Below are positions 55,966 to 64,000 of a stretch of DNA of 64,000 nt, piece after piece. Position 1 is the first letter of the stretch, and each line of letters begins with the position of its first letter. Under the pieces are notes generated by a model that had not been told where the DNA came from, did not search any database, and saw nothing but the letters and a program-made list of their open reading frames with translations. This stretch comes from Halomonas sp. (GTDB taxonomy: Bacteria > Pseudomonadota > Gammaproteobacteria > Pseudomonadales > Halomonadaceae), in contig NZ_JAGOBJ010000010.1 of NCBI RefSeq assembly GCF_017983445.1, positions 124,001 to 188,000 on the forward strand, written 5' to 3'. Position numbers and translations under genes: made by a program.

Positions 55966-56724
55966 TTACGCGTCGCCCAAGCCTAACATGGCAGCAAGCC
56001 GTTCTGGCGGTACAAAACCGGGTACCAGTTGACCATTAGGCAAAATGATCGCAGGCGTGCCCTGTATTCCAAGCGACATGCCTAACTCATACTGCTCGGC
56101 AACCGGGTTGTCACAGTCAGATGGGCCGGTTAGCGCCTGGCGCTGCTGGGCACGGGTCATGGCTTCGCTTGAATTATTTGAACACCAGGCTTGCTGTAGC
56201 GAGGTAGCCGCCGCGCTACCCATTCCCGCACGCGGGAAGGCCATATAGTGTACCGCAATACCGCGCTCGTTAAGCTCGGGTACGGTTTCATGCAGGCGCT
56301 CGCAATACGGGCAGGTCGGGTCGGTAAACACCACGACCGTTGCTTTGGGTTCATCTACACCGCGATACACGATGCGCTCGGACTCAGGCACGGATGCCAG
56401 TGCGGCTACGCGATCCTGGTTTTTGGCCTGCTCGGTTAAATTGACCAGACCCGTTTCTGCATTTTCGAAAAGATCTCCGACTAAAAAGTGGCTGCCCTCG
56501 GCATTGGAGTAAAACGACTCGCCACTTTCCAGAAGCACGTGATAAATGCCGTCCAGCGGTGTTGCGGTTACCTGCTCAACCGGCATCTGCTGGCCATTAA
56601 CGCTGAGCGATTCGCGCAAATGATCGGCGGCGGCATCGGCGTGGGCTGCGATAGGCAAAACACTTGCCATGGCGAGCGTGAATAATGCAGTGCGTAATGA
56701 GGGAGTAACCGTACGTTGGCGCAT
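55966..56724 (-). CDS. dsbC: Thiol:disulfide interchange protein DsbC
   Basis: Periplasmic disulfide isomerase. 252 residues from ATG 56724: signal peptide ending AHA^D (residue 29/30), N-terminal dimerisation domain (about 35-95), thioredoxin-fold catalytic domain with the CPYC active site at 138-141, cis-proline in QGTPAIILPNGQ, and a second, structural cysteine pair (QAWCSN and PSDCDN). An upstream in-frame extension to 56787 lies inside xerD and would spoil the signal peptide. Follows xerD by seven bases. Confidence 0.93.
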   Translation of the reverse strand: MRQRTVTPSLRTALFTLAMASVLPIAAHADAAADHLRESLSVNGQQMPVEQVTATPLDGIYHVLLESGESFYSNAEGSHFLVGDLFENAETGLVNLTEQAKNQDRVAALASVPESERIVYRGVDEPKATVVVFTDPTCPYCERLHETVPELNERGIAVHYMAFPRAGMGSAAATSLQQAWCSNNSSEAMTRAQQRQALTGPSDCDNPVAEQYELGMSLGIQGTPAIILPNGQLVPGFVPPERLAAMLGLGDA

Positions 56725-56731
56725 TCTTTCT

Positions 56732-57613
56732 TCAACCTCGCGGATGATGTTCGGCATGCAGGTTTTCCAAGCGGGCTTGGGCGACATGCGTATAAATTTG
56801 AGTCGTGGACAAATCGCTGTGGCCTAACAGCAGCTGTACGACCCGTAAATTAGCCCCATGATTCAATAAATGTGTCGCAAAAGCATGACGCAATGTGTGT
56901 GGCGACAGCGGACGGGTAATTCCAGCCGTAATCGAATGGGCTTTTATGCGATGCCAAAAGGTCTGCCGGGTCATGGGTTTATCGCTTCGTCCTGGAAACA
57001 GCGCAGGCTTTGTCGGATCGTTCATAAGCGCTGGTCTGGCCGTTTTCATATAGTGCGCAAGCCAGTCGGCGGCTTCTTCGCCCATAGGCACCAGACGGTC
57101 CTTGTCCCCTTTACCCCGTACGCGTACCACGCCCTGCCGCAGATTCACCGCATCGCTGGTTAACGAGACAAGTTCCGAAACACGCAGCCCGCAGGCATAC
57201 AGCAGTTCCAGCATGGTGCGATCACGCACACCTAGCGGGGTTTCAACATCCGGCGCCATCAGCAGCCGCTCAACCTCCGCCTCTTCCAGCGTATTGGGCA
57301 ACCCGGGAAGAACGCGTGGTAACTTCACCTCAGCCAGCGGGTCGCTCGCTACATGGCCGTGCAGGCGCGCCCAGCGATAAAAACTTCTGAGGCTCGATAA
57401 CAGTCGGGCGTTACTGCGCAGCTGGTAGCCCTGCTCTTGTCGGGCTTCAAACCACACAGGCAGCTGCTGGAGGCCGGGGGATAATATATCGTCGCCTTGC
57501 GCCACCAGATACTTCTGCCACGCAGTTAAGTCGCGCCGGTAAGCGGCTAACGTATGATCGCTGGCACCCTGTTCCAACCAGAGGGCATCCAGAAAGGCAT
57601 CAATGACGCTCAT
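56732..57613 (-). CDS. xerD: Site-specific tyrosine recombinase XerD
   Basis: Resolves chromosome dimers at dif together with XerC. 293 residues. N-terminal SAM-like core-binding domain (1-100) and catalytic domain with R144 (GLRVSEL), K168 (VRGKGDKDRLV), H239 and R242 (PHTLRHAFATHLL), H265 (LGHSDLSTTQIY) and nucleophile Y274. Its place before dsbC-hom-thrC and the sequence favour XerD over XerC. Confidence 0.95.
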   Translation of the reverse strand: MSVIDAFLDALWLEQGASDHTLAAYRRDLTAWQKYLVAQGDDILSPGLQQLPVWFEARQEQGYQLRSNARLLSSLRSFYRWARLHGHVASDPLAEVKLPRVLPGLPNTLEEAEVERLLMAPDVETPLGVRDRTMLELLYACGLRVSELVSLTSDAVNLRQGVVRVRGKGDKDRLVPMGEEAADWLAHYMKTARPALMNDPTKPALFPGRSDKPMTRQTFWHRIKAHSITAGITRPLSPHTLRHAFATHLLNHGANLRVVQLLLGHSDLSTTQIYTHVAQARLENLHAEHHPRG

Positions 57614-57649
57614 ACATTAACGGCCCTTAAGTGATACGAGTACATAAAC

Positions 57650-57680
57650 AAAACCCCGCCCCGCAAAGCGGTGACGGGGT
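57650..57680 (-). terminator. Terminator of the rpsP-rimM-trmD-rplS operon
   Basis: ACCCCG (57653-57658) with CGGGGT (57675-57680), and inner CCGC/GCGG, form a bulged stem; on the reverse strand it is followed by TTTTGTTT. Lies 67 bases beyond the rplS stop. Confidence 0.75.
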
Positions 57681-57746
57681 CCTGGTATCTGGGCGCAACG
57701 GATGTTCAAGACATACGTCAACAAGGCGCGCCCAAGAAAGTGCCGT

Positions 57747-58103
57747 TTACGACAGCTTTTCTTTGATACGTGCTGACTTACCGCTACGCTCACGCAGGTA
57801 GTACAGCTTGGCTTGACGCACGTCACCACGACGCTTGACTTCAAGAGAGTCAACCAGCGGGCTGTAGGTCTGGAAGGTACGCTCAACGCCAACACCGTGA
57901 GAAATTTTACGTACGGTGAAAGCGGAGTTCAGGCCACGGTTACGCTTAGCGATAACCACACCTTCAAACGCCTGCAGACGCTCGCGGGTGCCTTCCTTTA
58001 CTTTTACCTGAACGACAATGGTGTCGCCCGGTGCAAAAGAAGGCAGCTCTTTGCCCATCTGCTCGTTTTCGATCGCCTGGATCACCTTGTTCTTGCTGCT
58101 CAT
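57747..58103 (-). CDS. rplS: 50S ribosomal protein L19
   Basis: 118 residues from ATG 58103 ([20 protein letters not shown]), which has AGGAG seven bases upstream; an ATG six bases earlier is too close to that site. Family motifs [32 protein letters not shown] and [24 protein letters not shown] are intact. It ends the rpsP-rimM-trmD-rplS operon, but the spacer from trmD is unusually long (about 190 bases). Confidence 0.97.
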   Translation of the reverse strand: MSSKNKVIQAIENEQMGKELPSFAPGDTIVVQVKVKEGTRERLQAFEGVVIAKRNRGLNSAFTVRKISHGVGVERTFQTYSPLVDSLEVKRRGDVRQAKLYYLRERSGKSARIKEKLS

Positions 58104-58127
58104 CTTCATGCTCCTAAATAACGGAAT

Positions 58128-58192
58128 GGTTTGCCACGCAGTTGTGGAAGGGGCAAACCGTGATCCCGGCGCTCGAAACGAGCTTCGCGGGA
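58128..58192 (-). promoter_or_regulatory. Two hairpins in the trmD-rplS spacer
   Basis: GGTTTGCC/GGCAAACC (58128-58135 and 58152-58159) and a longer bulged stem TCCCG-GC-GCTCG/CGAGC-TTCG-CGGGA (58164-58192). They lie in the untranslated leader just upstream of rplS and could regulate it or serve as processing sites. Confidence 0.5.
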
Positions 58193-58294
58193 GTCGTTAT
58201 GGGTGACGCAGGTACGTAGGCTTGCAGTCAATAGATAAACAACGTGCCCTTGCCGTCCTGCACCGCCGCTCTGCACCATGGAGTTGAAAGCAAC

Positions 58295-59110
58295 CTACCT
58301 GGCGTACAGAGCGTGTTCCTCGATAAACTCATTCAGCAACTTCTGTTGCTCGGCATTAAGCTCACGCCCCTTTAATAAATCGGGACGACGCTGCCATGTG
58401 CGGCCTAAAGACTGCTTTAAGCGCCAGCGCTTGATGGCTGCATGATTACCACTGAGCAGCACATCCGGCACGGTCTTCCCGTCAATGATTTCTGGACGGG
58501 TATAGTGCGGGCAGTCTAACAGACCGTCATTAAACGAGTCTTCGATAGCGGAATCCTGATGCCCCAAAACACCGGGAATCAGCCTTGCCGCTGCGTCAAT
58601 CAGTACCATGGCGGGCAGCTCACCGCCGCTCAACACATAGTCGCCAATCGACCATTCTTCATCAATGTCACTTTCTACCACACGCTCATCAATGCCTTCA
58701 TAGCGCCCTGCTACCACCACAAGAGGGCCTGCAGCGGCTAACGCCTGAGCACCTTTTTGATCCAGCTTGCGCCCCTGGGGCGAAAGATAAATCACGGTAG
58801 GCACTAAGCCTGTGGCTTGATGTGCCCGCTCGCGGGCATCGCGGATAGCGCCACGGAGTGTATCGACTTTCATCAACATACCCGGGCCACCGCCATAAGG
58901 ACGGTCATCCACACTGCGATGGCGATCGGTGGCGTAATCCCGCGGGTTCCAGAACTCCAGAGCAATACGCTGTTTCTCAATCGCTCGACCTACTACGCCC
59001 TGCTGGGTAAGTGCATCGAACATTTCAGGAAACAACGACACCACACCGATCCACATCGCGGGCTTATCCAGGTTACTGCCAGACGCTGGTGCTTGCGCAT
59101 CACAGGCCAT
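58295..59110 (-). CDS. trmD: tRNA (guanine-N1)-methyltransferase TrmD
   Basis: Makes m1G37 in tRNA, guarding the reading frame. SPOUT-class knotted fold: [46 protein letters not shown]-like [23 protein letters not shown], and [14 protein letters not shown]. From ATG 59110 it has 271 residues; starting at ATG 59056 (MWIGVV) gives 253, the usual length, so the N-terminal 18 residues may not be translated. TTG 59122 is a less likely third choice. Follows rimM directly. Confidence 0.93.
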   Translation of the reverse strand: MACDAQAPASGSNLDKPAMWIGVVSLFPEMFDALTQQGVVGRAIEKQRIALEFWNPRDYATDRHRSVDDRPYGGGPGMLMKVDTLRGAIRDARERAHQATGLVPTVIYLSPQGRKLDQKGAQALAAAGPLVVVAGRYEGIDERVVESDIDEEWSIGDYVLSGGELPAMVLIDAAARLIPGVLGHQDSAIEDSFNDGLLDCPHYTRPEIIDGKTVPDVLLSGNHAAIKRWRLKQSLGRTWQRRPDLLKGRELNAEQQKLLNEFIEEHALYAR

Positions 59111-59118
59111 GTCACTGC

Positions 59119-59664
59119 TCAAAAGTCAGCATCCCAGTTAACGACCATACGGTCATCTTCCAGGCTGATTTCGACAATCACATCATTAGGCAGAAACGGT
59201 ATCAACCGCTCGCGTTTGTCGATCGCGTCTGCATCACCGCGAACCACCATGACATCGTTGGCGCCGGTTTCAAACAGATAGCTTATCCGTCCCAACCGCT
59301 CGCCGGCTTGAGTGAAAACAGCCAGGCCTTCAAGCTCATGCCAGTAATACTCATCGGCGGAAAGCTCAGGCAGTGCATCTTTAGGCAGTAAGATATCCGT
59401 CTGCGCCAGTGTTTCAGCTGCATTGCGGTCATCCACGCCCTTAAGCTGCACAACAAGGCCTTTACCTTGCCGACGTCCCTGAACAATGGCCATTCGCGTA
59501 AGGGTCTCCCCTTTGCGCACCCACCATTCGGGGTAATCCAAAATGCTGTCCATGGGGCTGGTGTATGAATACACCTTGAGCCAGCCTTGCACCCCGTGAG
59601 GGCTAGTCAGCTTGCCTAACACCACATGCGTGTCGTCAGTATGGCTTGTTTCAAAACGCGTCAT
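59119..59664 (-). CDS. rimM: 16S rRNA processing protein RimM
   Basis: Helps maturation of the 30S head, binding S19. 181 residues from ATG 59664 (GAGG seven bases upstream). N-terminal RimM domain ([22 protein letters not shown]) and C-terminal PRC-barrel ([22 protein letters not shown] ... [15 protein letters not shown]). Overlap or close approach with the trmD start indicates coupling. Confidence 0.95.
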   Translation of the reverse strand: MTRFETSHTDDTHVVLGKLTSPHGVQGWLKVYSYTSPMDSILDYPEWWVRKGETLTRMAIVQGRRQGKGLVVQLKGVDDRNAAETLAQTDILLPKDALPELSADEYYWHELEGLAVFTQAGERLGRISYLFETGANDVMVVRGDADAIDKRERLIPFLPNDVIVEISLEDDRMVVNWDADF

Positions 59665-59709
59665 CGACGACCTCAACGTACAGCAGTTCAGATTCTACCG
59701 TGAACAGAC

Positions 59710-59958
59710 TTACGCCTGTTTACGCGCTTCTTTAACCAGCTCAGCAACACGACCAGACAGCTGGGCGCCTTGGCTCTGCCAGTGAGTAACACGCTCTAGA
59801 TCAACGCGCAGACGCTCTTCCTGACCACGGGCAACCGGGTTGAAGAAGCCGATACGCTCGATGAAACGGCCGTCACGGGCATTACGCGAGTCGGTAACGG
59901 TCAGGTGGTAAAAGGGACGCTTCTTGGCGCCACCACGTGCCAAACGAATGGTAACCAT
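59710..59958 (-). CDS. rpsP: 30S ribosomal protein S16
   Basis: 82 residues, the normal size: [41 protein letters not shown] is the standard S16 N-terminus. First gene of the rpsP-rimM-trmD-rplS operon, transcribed from a predicted promoter at 60058-60087. Confidence 0.98.
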   Translation of the reverse strand: MVTIRLARGGAKKRPFYHLTVTDSRNARDGRFIERIGFFNPVARGQEERLRVDLERVTHWQSQGAQLSGRVAELVKEARKQA

Positions 59959-60057
59959 ACGATAACTATCCTTCGGTTGAGGTTACGAGAGTGGAAAATA
60001 GCGCAAACCGCCACCAGAACACTCATCATACTGTTTTCTTGATACGCCGCTCACTCA

Positions 60058-60087
60058 AAGATAAGTGCCTGCTTTGTATCATTTCAA
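60058..60087 (-). promoter_or_regulatory. Predicted promoter of the rpsP operon
   Basis: On the reverse strand TTGAAA (60082-60087), 18-base spacer, TATCTT (60058-60063), about 100 bases before the rpsP ATG. The rest of the ffh-rpsP gap (59959-60254) shows no convincing gene. Confidence 0.5.
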
Positions 60088-60254
60088 GGCCTTCAAAACC
60101 GGATGTGGCGGCAATGTTTGCACATATTTTGCCAACACCCACGCATGAAGAGGCCGCATTCTACGCAAATGCGCCCGGATTGGAAAGCCTGACAGCCAGA
60201 AAACTCACAGGCCGTCAACCTTACCAACGTCGCCGCAGCGCCTAAGCTAATATA

Positions 60255-61679
60255 TTAGCGCCAGGGCAGGCCACCGGGGCCGCCCATACCACCACCGCCC
60301 ATACCGCCCATACCGCCCGGGCCGCCGGGACCACCGCCGCCCATCATGCCGGACATGCCGCGCATCATCTTCTGCATGCCGCCTTTCTTGCCCGCCTTCT
60401 TCATCATTTTCTGCATTTGCTTATGTTGCTTGAGCAGACGGTTCAGATCCGGCACCTGCAGACCGGCACCTGCAGCAATCCTGCGCTTGCGCGAACCGTT
60501 GATCAGATCCGGCGTGCGGCGCTCTTTGGGGGTCATGGAGTTGATTAGCGCTTCAAGCTTACCCAGCTCCTTTTCAGGACCGGGGCCTTGAGCCATTTCG
60601 GCCATTTGCCCCATTCCAGGTAGTTTGCCCAGAAGGCCGCCCATACCGCCCATCTTTTTAAGCTGCTGTAGCTGGTCGCGGAAGTCTTCCAGATCAAAGC
60701 CATCGCCTTTTTTGACCTTGCTGGCAAGCTTGGCAGCTTTGTCTTTATCGACCGTGCGCTCGGCTTCCTCGATCAGCGACAGCATGTCGCCCATACCGAG
60801 GATACGAGACGCAACACGATCCGGATGGAAAGGCTCCAGGGCGTCGACTTTCTCGCCCACACCCATAAACTTGATAGGTTTGCCGGTAATATGGCGCACG
60901 GACAGCGCCGCACCGCCCCGGGCATCACCGTCGGCCTTGGTTAATATAACCCCGGTCAGCGGCAATGCATCGTGGAAGGCCTTGGCGGTGTTGACGGCAT
61001 CCTGGCCGGTCATCGCATCAACGACAAACAGCGTTTCTTGCGGCGAGATCGCCTTATGCAGCGCCTGGATCTCCGCCATCATGGCTTCATCGATCGCCAA
61101 ACGACCGGCGGTATCCACCAGCACCACATCGTGGAACTGGATTTTGGCGTGCTTGATCGCCGCTTCGGCAATATCAACAGGCTTTTGGTCAGAGCGCGAC
61201 GGGAAGAAGTCGACCTCGACCTCTTTGGCCAGCGTCTCCAACTGATCAATAGCCGCCGGACGATAAACGTCAGCCGAGACCACGAGGACCTTTTTCTTTT
61301 CGCGCTCGCGTAGATAGCGGGCCAGCTTGGCAACGGAAGTGGTTTTACCCGCTCCCTGCAAACCGGCCATCAGCACGACCGCCGGAGAGCCTTTGAGGGT
61401 CAGGCCCTCATTGGCCTCGCCCATAATGGCTTCCAGCTCCTGCTGAACGATTTTGACGAACTGCTGGCCCGGTGACAGGCTTTTGGACACTTCCTGGCCA
61501 ACTGCCCGCTCGCGCACACGCTCGATAAAGGCTTTGACGACCGGCAGCGCCACGTCGGCTTCGAGCAGCGCTTTACGTACTTCGCGCAGGGTATCTTTAA
61601 TATTGTCGTCGGTCAGGCGTGCCTGACCTTTGATCGACTTCAACGTCTGGGAAAGACGCTCACTGAGATTCTGGAACAT
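60255..61679 (-). CDS. ffh: Signal recognition particle protein Ffh (SRP54)
   Basis: GTPase that, with 4.5S RNA, delivers nascent membrane proteins to FtsY. 474 residues. N domain (1-90), G domain with GLQGAGKTTSVAKLA (about 106-120), DTAGRLAIDEAMM and TKADGDARGGAALS; methionine-rich M domain (about 325-435, MGGMGGLLGKLPGMGQM and KQMQKMMKKAGKKGGMQKMM) and a glycine-rich tail. Has its own promoter; its partner ftsY is also in this window. Confidence 0.97.
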   Translation of the reverse strand: MFQNLSERLSQTLKSIKGQARLTDDNIKDTLREVRKALLEADVALPVVKAFIERVRERAVGQEVSKSLSPGQQFVKIVQQELEAIMGEANEGLTLKGSPAVVLMAGLQGAGKTTSVAKLARYLREREKKKVLVVSADVYRPAAIDQLETLAKEVEVDFFPSRSDQKPVDIAEAAIKHAKIQFHDVVLVDTAGRLAIDEAMMAEIQALHKAISPQETLFVVDAMTGQDAVNTAKAFHDALPLTGVILTKADGDARGGAALSVRHITGKPIKFMGVGEKVDALEPFHPDRVASRILGMGDMLSLIEEAERTVDKDKAAKLASKVKKGDGFDLEDFRDQLQQLKKMGGMGGLLGKLPGMGQMAEMAQGPGPEKELGKLEALINSMTPKERRTPDLINGSRKRRIAAGAGLQVPDLNRLLKQHKQMQKMMKKAGKKGGMQKMMRGMSGMMGGGGPGGPGGMGGMGGGGMGGPGGLPWR

Positions 61680-61740
61680 GGGGCCTCTCTGCCTCCGTCG
61701 CTGTCTCCGGGCGCCTACGGCCCTGGACTGATGTGCATGG

Positions 61741-61769
61741 ATTATACGCGCTCAGGCGTTGAGTCTCCA
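61741..61769 (-). promoter_or_regulatory. Predicted sigma-70 promoter of ffh
   Basis: On the reverse strand TGGAGA (61764-61769), 17-base spacer, consensus TATAAT (61741-61746), about 60 bases before the ffh ATG. Confidence 0.7.
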
Positions 61770-61888
61770 TGGCTGTGCGCTTGCTAACGATGGCTGTGCG
61801 ATACTGTTTCGATTGGTTATAGTAGTCAGTACACTTTAGTTCGACTGTTTTTCACTGCAACGCGCGAAACGCGCGCACGGATAGCATC

Positions 61889-62686
61889 ATGCAGGCGCTG
61901 CCTCTCGCCACGATCGCTTTTGTATTTTATGTCGCCGCTGCCATCTGGCAGGGCATGACTCTTTTTCGCCGCGTACCGCCCCGCCAAGGTATGGTGCGCC
62001 TTCTTGGTGCCTTGGGGCTACTGCTGCATATTCCGGTGGTCGTGCAGTTAGTCAACCAGGCGCCCGGCTTACTGCCGGGGTTCACCACCAGCGCAACGCT
62101 GTTTATGGCCGTGGCGGTTAACGTGCTGCTGATAGCCAGCCTTTTCAAACCGGTCCTTAACGTCAGCATTGTTTTATTTCCGCTCGCCGGTGTCGCGCTG
62201 ATCACCGCTACCTGGCTACCCAGCCACGGCAGCCATACGGGGCTCACACCGGGCATCCTGCTGCACGCCATTAGTTCGGCACTGGCCTTTGCCATGCTGG
62301 CCATTGCGGCAGTGCAGGCAATACTTGTCGGTCTGCAGAATCAGGCGCTGCGCCATCATCATATTCGCGGTATCGTTCAGTCGCTTCCGCCATTGACCAC
62401 GATGGAGCGCGTACTGTTCGAGCTGGTGTGGGCAGGCATTTTGCTGCTTACTCTCTCGATTATCAGCGGCTTTATTTTCCTGGATAATATTTTTGCCCAA
62501 CACTTATTACATAAAACCGTATTATCGTTGGGGGCATGGATAATCTTTACCACACTACTTATTGGCCGCTATCGTTTTGGCTGGCGAGGTATGCGTGCGG
62601 TACGCTGGACGCTGGGCGGCTGCACGCTATTGATACTTGCCTACTTTGGCAGCAAGTTTGTACTTGAAATACTGCTTAATCGCTAA
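61889..62686 (+). CDS. Inner-membrane cytochrome c assembly-like protein (YpjD/CcsA family)
   Basis: 265 residues, eight predicted membrane helices. Resembles YpjD/CcsA: an N-terminal LPLATIAFVFYVAAAIWQGM, the LLHAISSALAFAMLAIAAVQAI helix with a conserved histidine, and KTVLSLGAWIIFTTLLIGRYRFGWRG, the tryptophan/haem-handling region near the end. The WWD haem signature of CcmC/CcmF is not evident. Diverges from ffh and precedes the corC-type gene, the conserved ffh-ypjD-yfjD order. Confidence 0.85.
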   Translation: MQALPLATIAFVFYVAAAIWQGMTLFRRVPPRQGMVRLLGALGLLLHIPVVVQLVNQAPGLLPGFTTSATLFMAVAVNVLLIASLFKPVLNVSIVLFPLAGVALITATWLPSHGSHTGLTPGILLHAISSALAFAMLAIAAVQAILVGLQNQALRHHHIRGIVQSLPPLTTMERVLFELVWAGILLLTLSIISGFIFLDNIFAQHLLHKTVLSLGAWIIFTTLLIGRYRFGWRGMRAVRWTLGGCTLLILAYFGSKFVLEILLNR

Positions 62687-62773
62687 GCAGACCCAGGCGG
62701 CCATGGTTGTCTTGACACACCATCCCCTACCTTCTACAAATCGAGCCTGATACGTCATAAAGGAACTTTCGAC

Positions 62774-64000
62774 TTGAGCGACGACTTCCCTTTGGGGTTA
62801 CTGTTCAGCCTACTAGGCTTACTGATAGTACTGTCCGCCTTCTTCTCCAGCTCTGAAACCGGCATGATGTCGATCAACCGCTACCGCCTGAGCCATCAGG
62901 CCAACAGCGGGGACCGGCGTGCCAAACGGGTCATGCGTCTGCTTACCCGGCCCGACCGCCTTATCGGCGTTATTCTGATTGGCAACAACTTCGTCAATAA
63001 CCTAGCGGCGTCCATTGCCACTATCATTGCCATCCATTTTTTTGGCGATGTATCAGGCCCGGCGATTTCTACCGCGATCTTAACCATTACTATTTTAATT
63101 TTTTCCGAAGTCACGCCCAAGACCTACGCGGCAATCAAACCCGAGCGCATTGCCTACCCAACCTCGATGGCTCTGGAGCCGCTCTTAAAGCTGCTTTATC
63201 CCCTGGTGTGGCTGGTCAATATTATCTCCAACGGTCTACTCCGGATACTCGGTGTGAAGAGCGTGGAAAATGGCGGGGATAACTTGACCCGCGATGAGCT
63301 GCGTACCGTGGTGCATGAGGCGGGCACGCTGATTCCTTATCGCCACCGCGCCATGCTGCTGTCGATTCTGGATCTTGAGAACGTGACGGTAAACGACATC
63401 ATGGTGCCGCGCCACGAGGTGCTGGGAATCGATCTGGACGACTCGCTGGAAGATATTCTGACTCAGATTCGTACCAGCCAGCATACTCGCCTGCCGGTCT
63501 ATAAAGGCGATATAAACAACATCATTGGCATGCTGCATTTACGCAATGCCGCGCGCTTTTTATCGCGCAGTGAAGTCACCAAAGCGGCGATTGTGCAAGA
63601 AGCCCGCGAACCCTACTTTATTCCCGAATCCACTCCGCTACATACCCAGCTGCTTAATTTCCAAAAGCAGAAACGCCGCATTGGCGTGGTAGTCGACGAG
63701 TATGGCGATGTCGAAGGGCTAGTCACTCTTGAAGATATTCTGGAAGAGATTGTAGGAGAGTTCACAACGGACGTATCGGAAGACGAAGAAATTCATCAGC
63801 AAGATGATGGTAGCCATGTGATTGAAGGCACGGCCAATATTCGTGAAATCAACAAGATGCTTGGCTGGCACTTGCCAACCGATGGACCCAAGACGCTGAA
63901 CGGTTTGATTCTGGAACACCTGGAGGCATTTCCAGAAGGCCCTGCCAGTCTACAGATTGGCAATACCCGCATGGAAATTCTGGAGATTCGCGACAACCTG
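62774..64000 (+). CDS. CNNM/CorC-type membrane protein with CBS domains (partial, 3' end outside window)
   Basis: 409 codons are present, open to the window end. N-terminal DUF21/CNNM membrane domain (about 5-190; SAFFSSSETGMMSINRYRL, IGNNFVNNLAAS, FSEVTPKTYAAIKPERI), a CBS pair (about 200-325; VNDIMVPRHEVLGIDLDD and GVVVDEYGDVEGLVTLEDIL), and the start of a CorC_HlyC domain. Homologues (YfjD/CorB) act in magnesium or cobalt export. The start is TTG 62774 with AAGGA nine bases upstream; no in-frame ATG or GTG lies near. Confidence 0.87.
   Translation, partial: MSDDFPLGLLFSLLGLLIVLSAFFSSSETGMMSINRYRLSHQANSGDRRAKRVMRLLTRPDRLIGVILIGNNFVNNLAASIATIIAIHFFGDVSGPAISTAILTITILIFSEVTPKTYAAIKPERIAYPTSMALEPLLKLLYPLVWLVNIISNGLLRILGVKSVENGGDNLTRDELRTVVHEAGTLIPYRHRAMLLSILDLENVTVNDIMVPRHEVLGIDLDDSLEDILTQIRTSQHTRLPVYKGDINNIIGMLHLRNAARFLSRSEVTKAAIVQEAREPYFIPESTPLHTQLLNFQKQKRRIGVVVDEYGDVEGLVTLEDILEEIVGEFTTDVSEDEEIHQQDDGSHVIEGTANIREINKMLGWHLPTDGPKTLNGLILEHLEAFPEGPASLQIGNTRMEILEIRDNL

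Noticed and set aside
59991-60245. 84-residue forward frame between rpsP and ffh
   Set aside because: No family resemblance, no good ribosome-binding site, and it lies antisense across the predicted rpsP promoter.

Overview
The window is a gene-dense, fairly GC-rich stretch of a gammaproteobacterial chromosome. Gene order closely follows that known from pseudomonads (map-glnD-dapC-yffB-like-dapD-dapE; radC-coaBC-dut-algC-argB; rsmD/ftsY-ftsE-ftsX-rpoH; lysS-prfB; recJ-thrC-hom-dsbC-xerD; rplS-trmD-rimM-rpsP-ffh-ypjD-corC). Protein character (acidic, FadL porin, alanine dehydrogenase, DapE-coupled unknown) suggests a Halomonas-like member of the Halomonadaceae. That placement is inference; there is no rRNA in the window. 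No tRNA, rRNA, CRISPR array, insertion sequence or prophage block was seen.

Layout. 1-4558: partial rpsB (reverse) diverging from map-glnD. 4581-17790: a Tad/Flp type IVc pilus locus placed between glnD and dapC, genes that I recall as close neighbours in pseudomonads. It holds a prepilin peptidase at the 3' end of glnD, then a reverse-strand assembly operon (RcpC/CpaB, RcpA secretin, TadZ, TadA ATPase, TadB, TadC, TadD lipoprotein, DUF3613 lipoprotein). Across an AT-rich divergent region lies the forward structural operon (Flp pilin, TadE-like, long TadG-like, second TadE-like, and a peptidoglycan-binding repeat protein). 17926-22213: lysine/diaminopimelate genes dapC, an ArsC/Spx-like gene, dapD, dapE and a coupled unknown. 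22285-28643: a membrane cold-shock-domain protein, slyX, ald, a thioesterase, rlmI-mutM, rpmG-rpmB and radC.

28792-34068: coaBC, dut, algC, argB, slmA and a small membrane protein. 34179-39918: rpoH, ftsX-ftsE-ftsY, rsmD, zapB and rimI. 39915-43008: a candidate DNA polymerase III psi subunit, bolA, an MFS exporter and an acidic unknown. 43099-47340: lysS, prfB with its programmed +1 frameshift, and fadL. 47587-50704: a copper module (MerR-type operator, merR, copA, 26-residue membrane peptide). 50701-57613: yitT-like gene, recJ, thrC, hom, dsbC, xerD. 57747-61679: rplS-trmD-rimM-rpsP and ffh. 61889-64000: ypjD-like gene and a CorC-type gene cut by the window end.

Most of the window is housekeeping. 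The accessory material worth attention is the Tad locus (especially its last forward gene and the long TadG-like protein), the copper module with its micro-ORF, and several short regulatory structures: a tandem 16-bp repeat before algC, a hairpin that would hide a ribosome-binding site, a promoter overlapping a terminator before dapC, and a two-hairpin spacer before rplS. I did not find a convincing wholly new system; the best candidate for something undescribed is the peptidoglycan-binding protein that closes the pilin operon.
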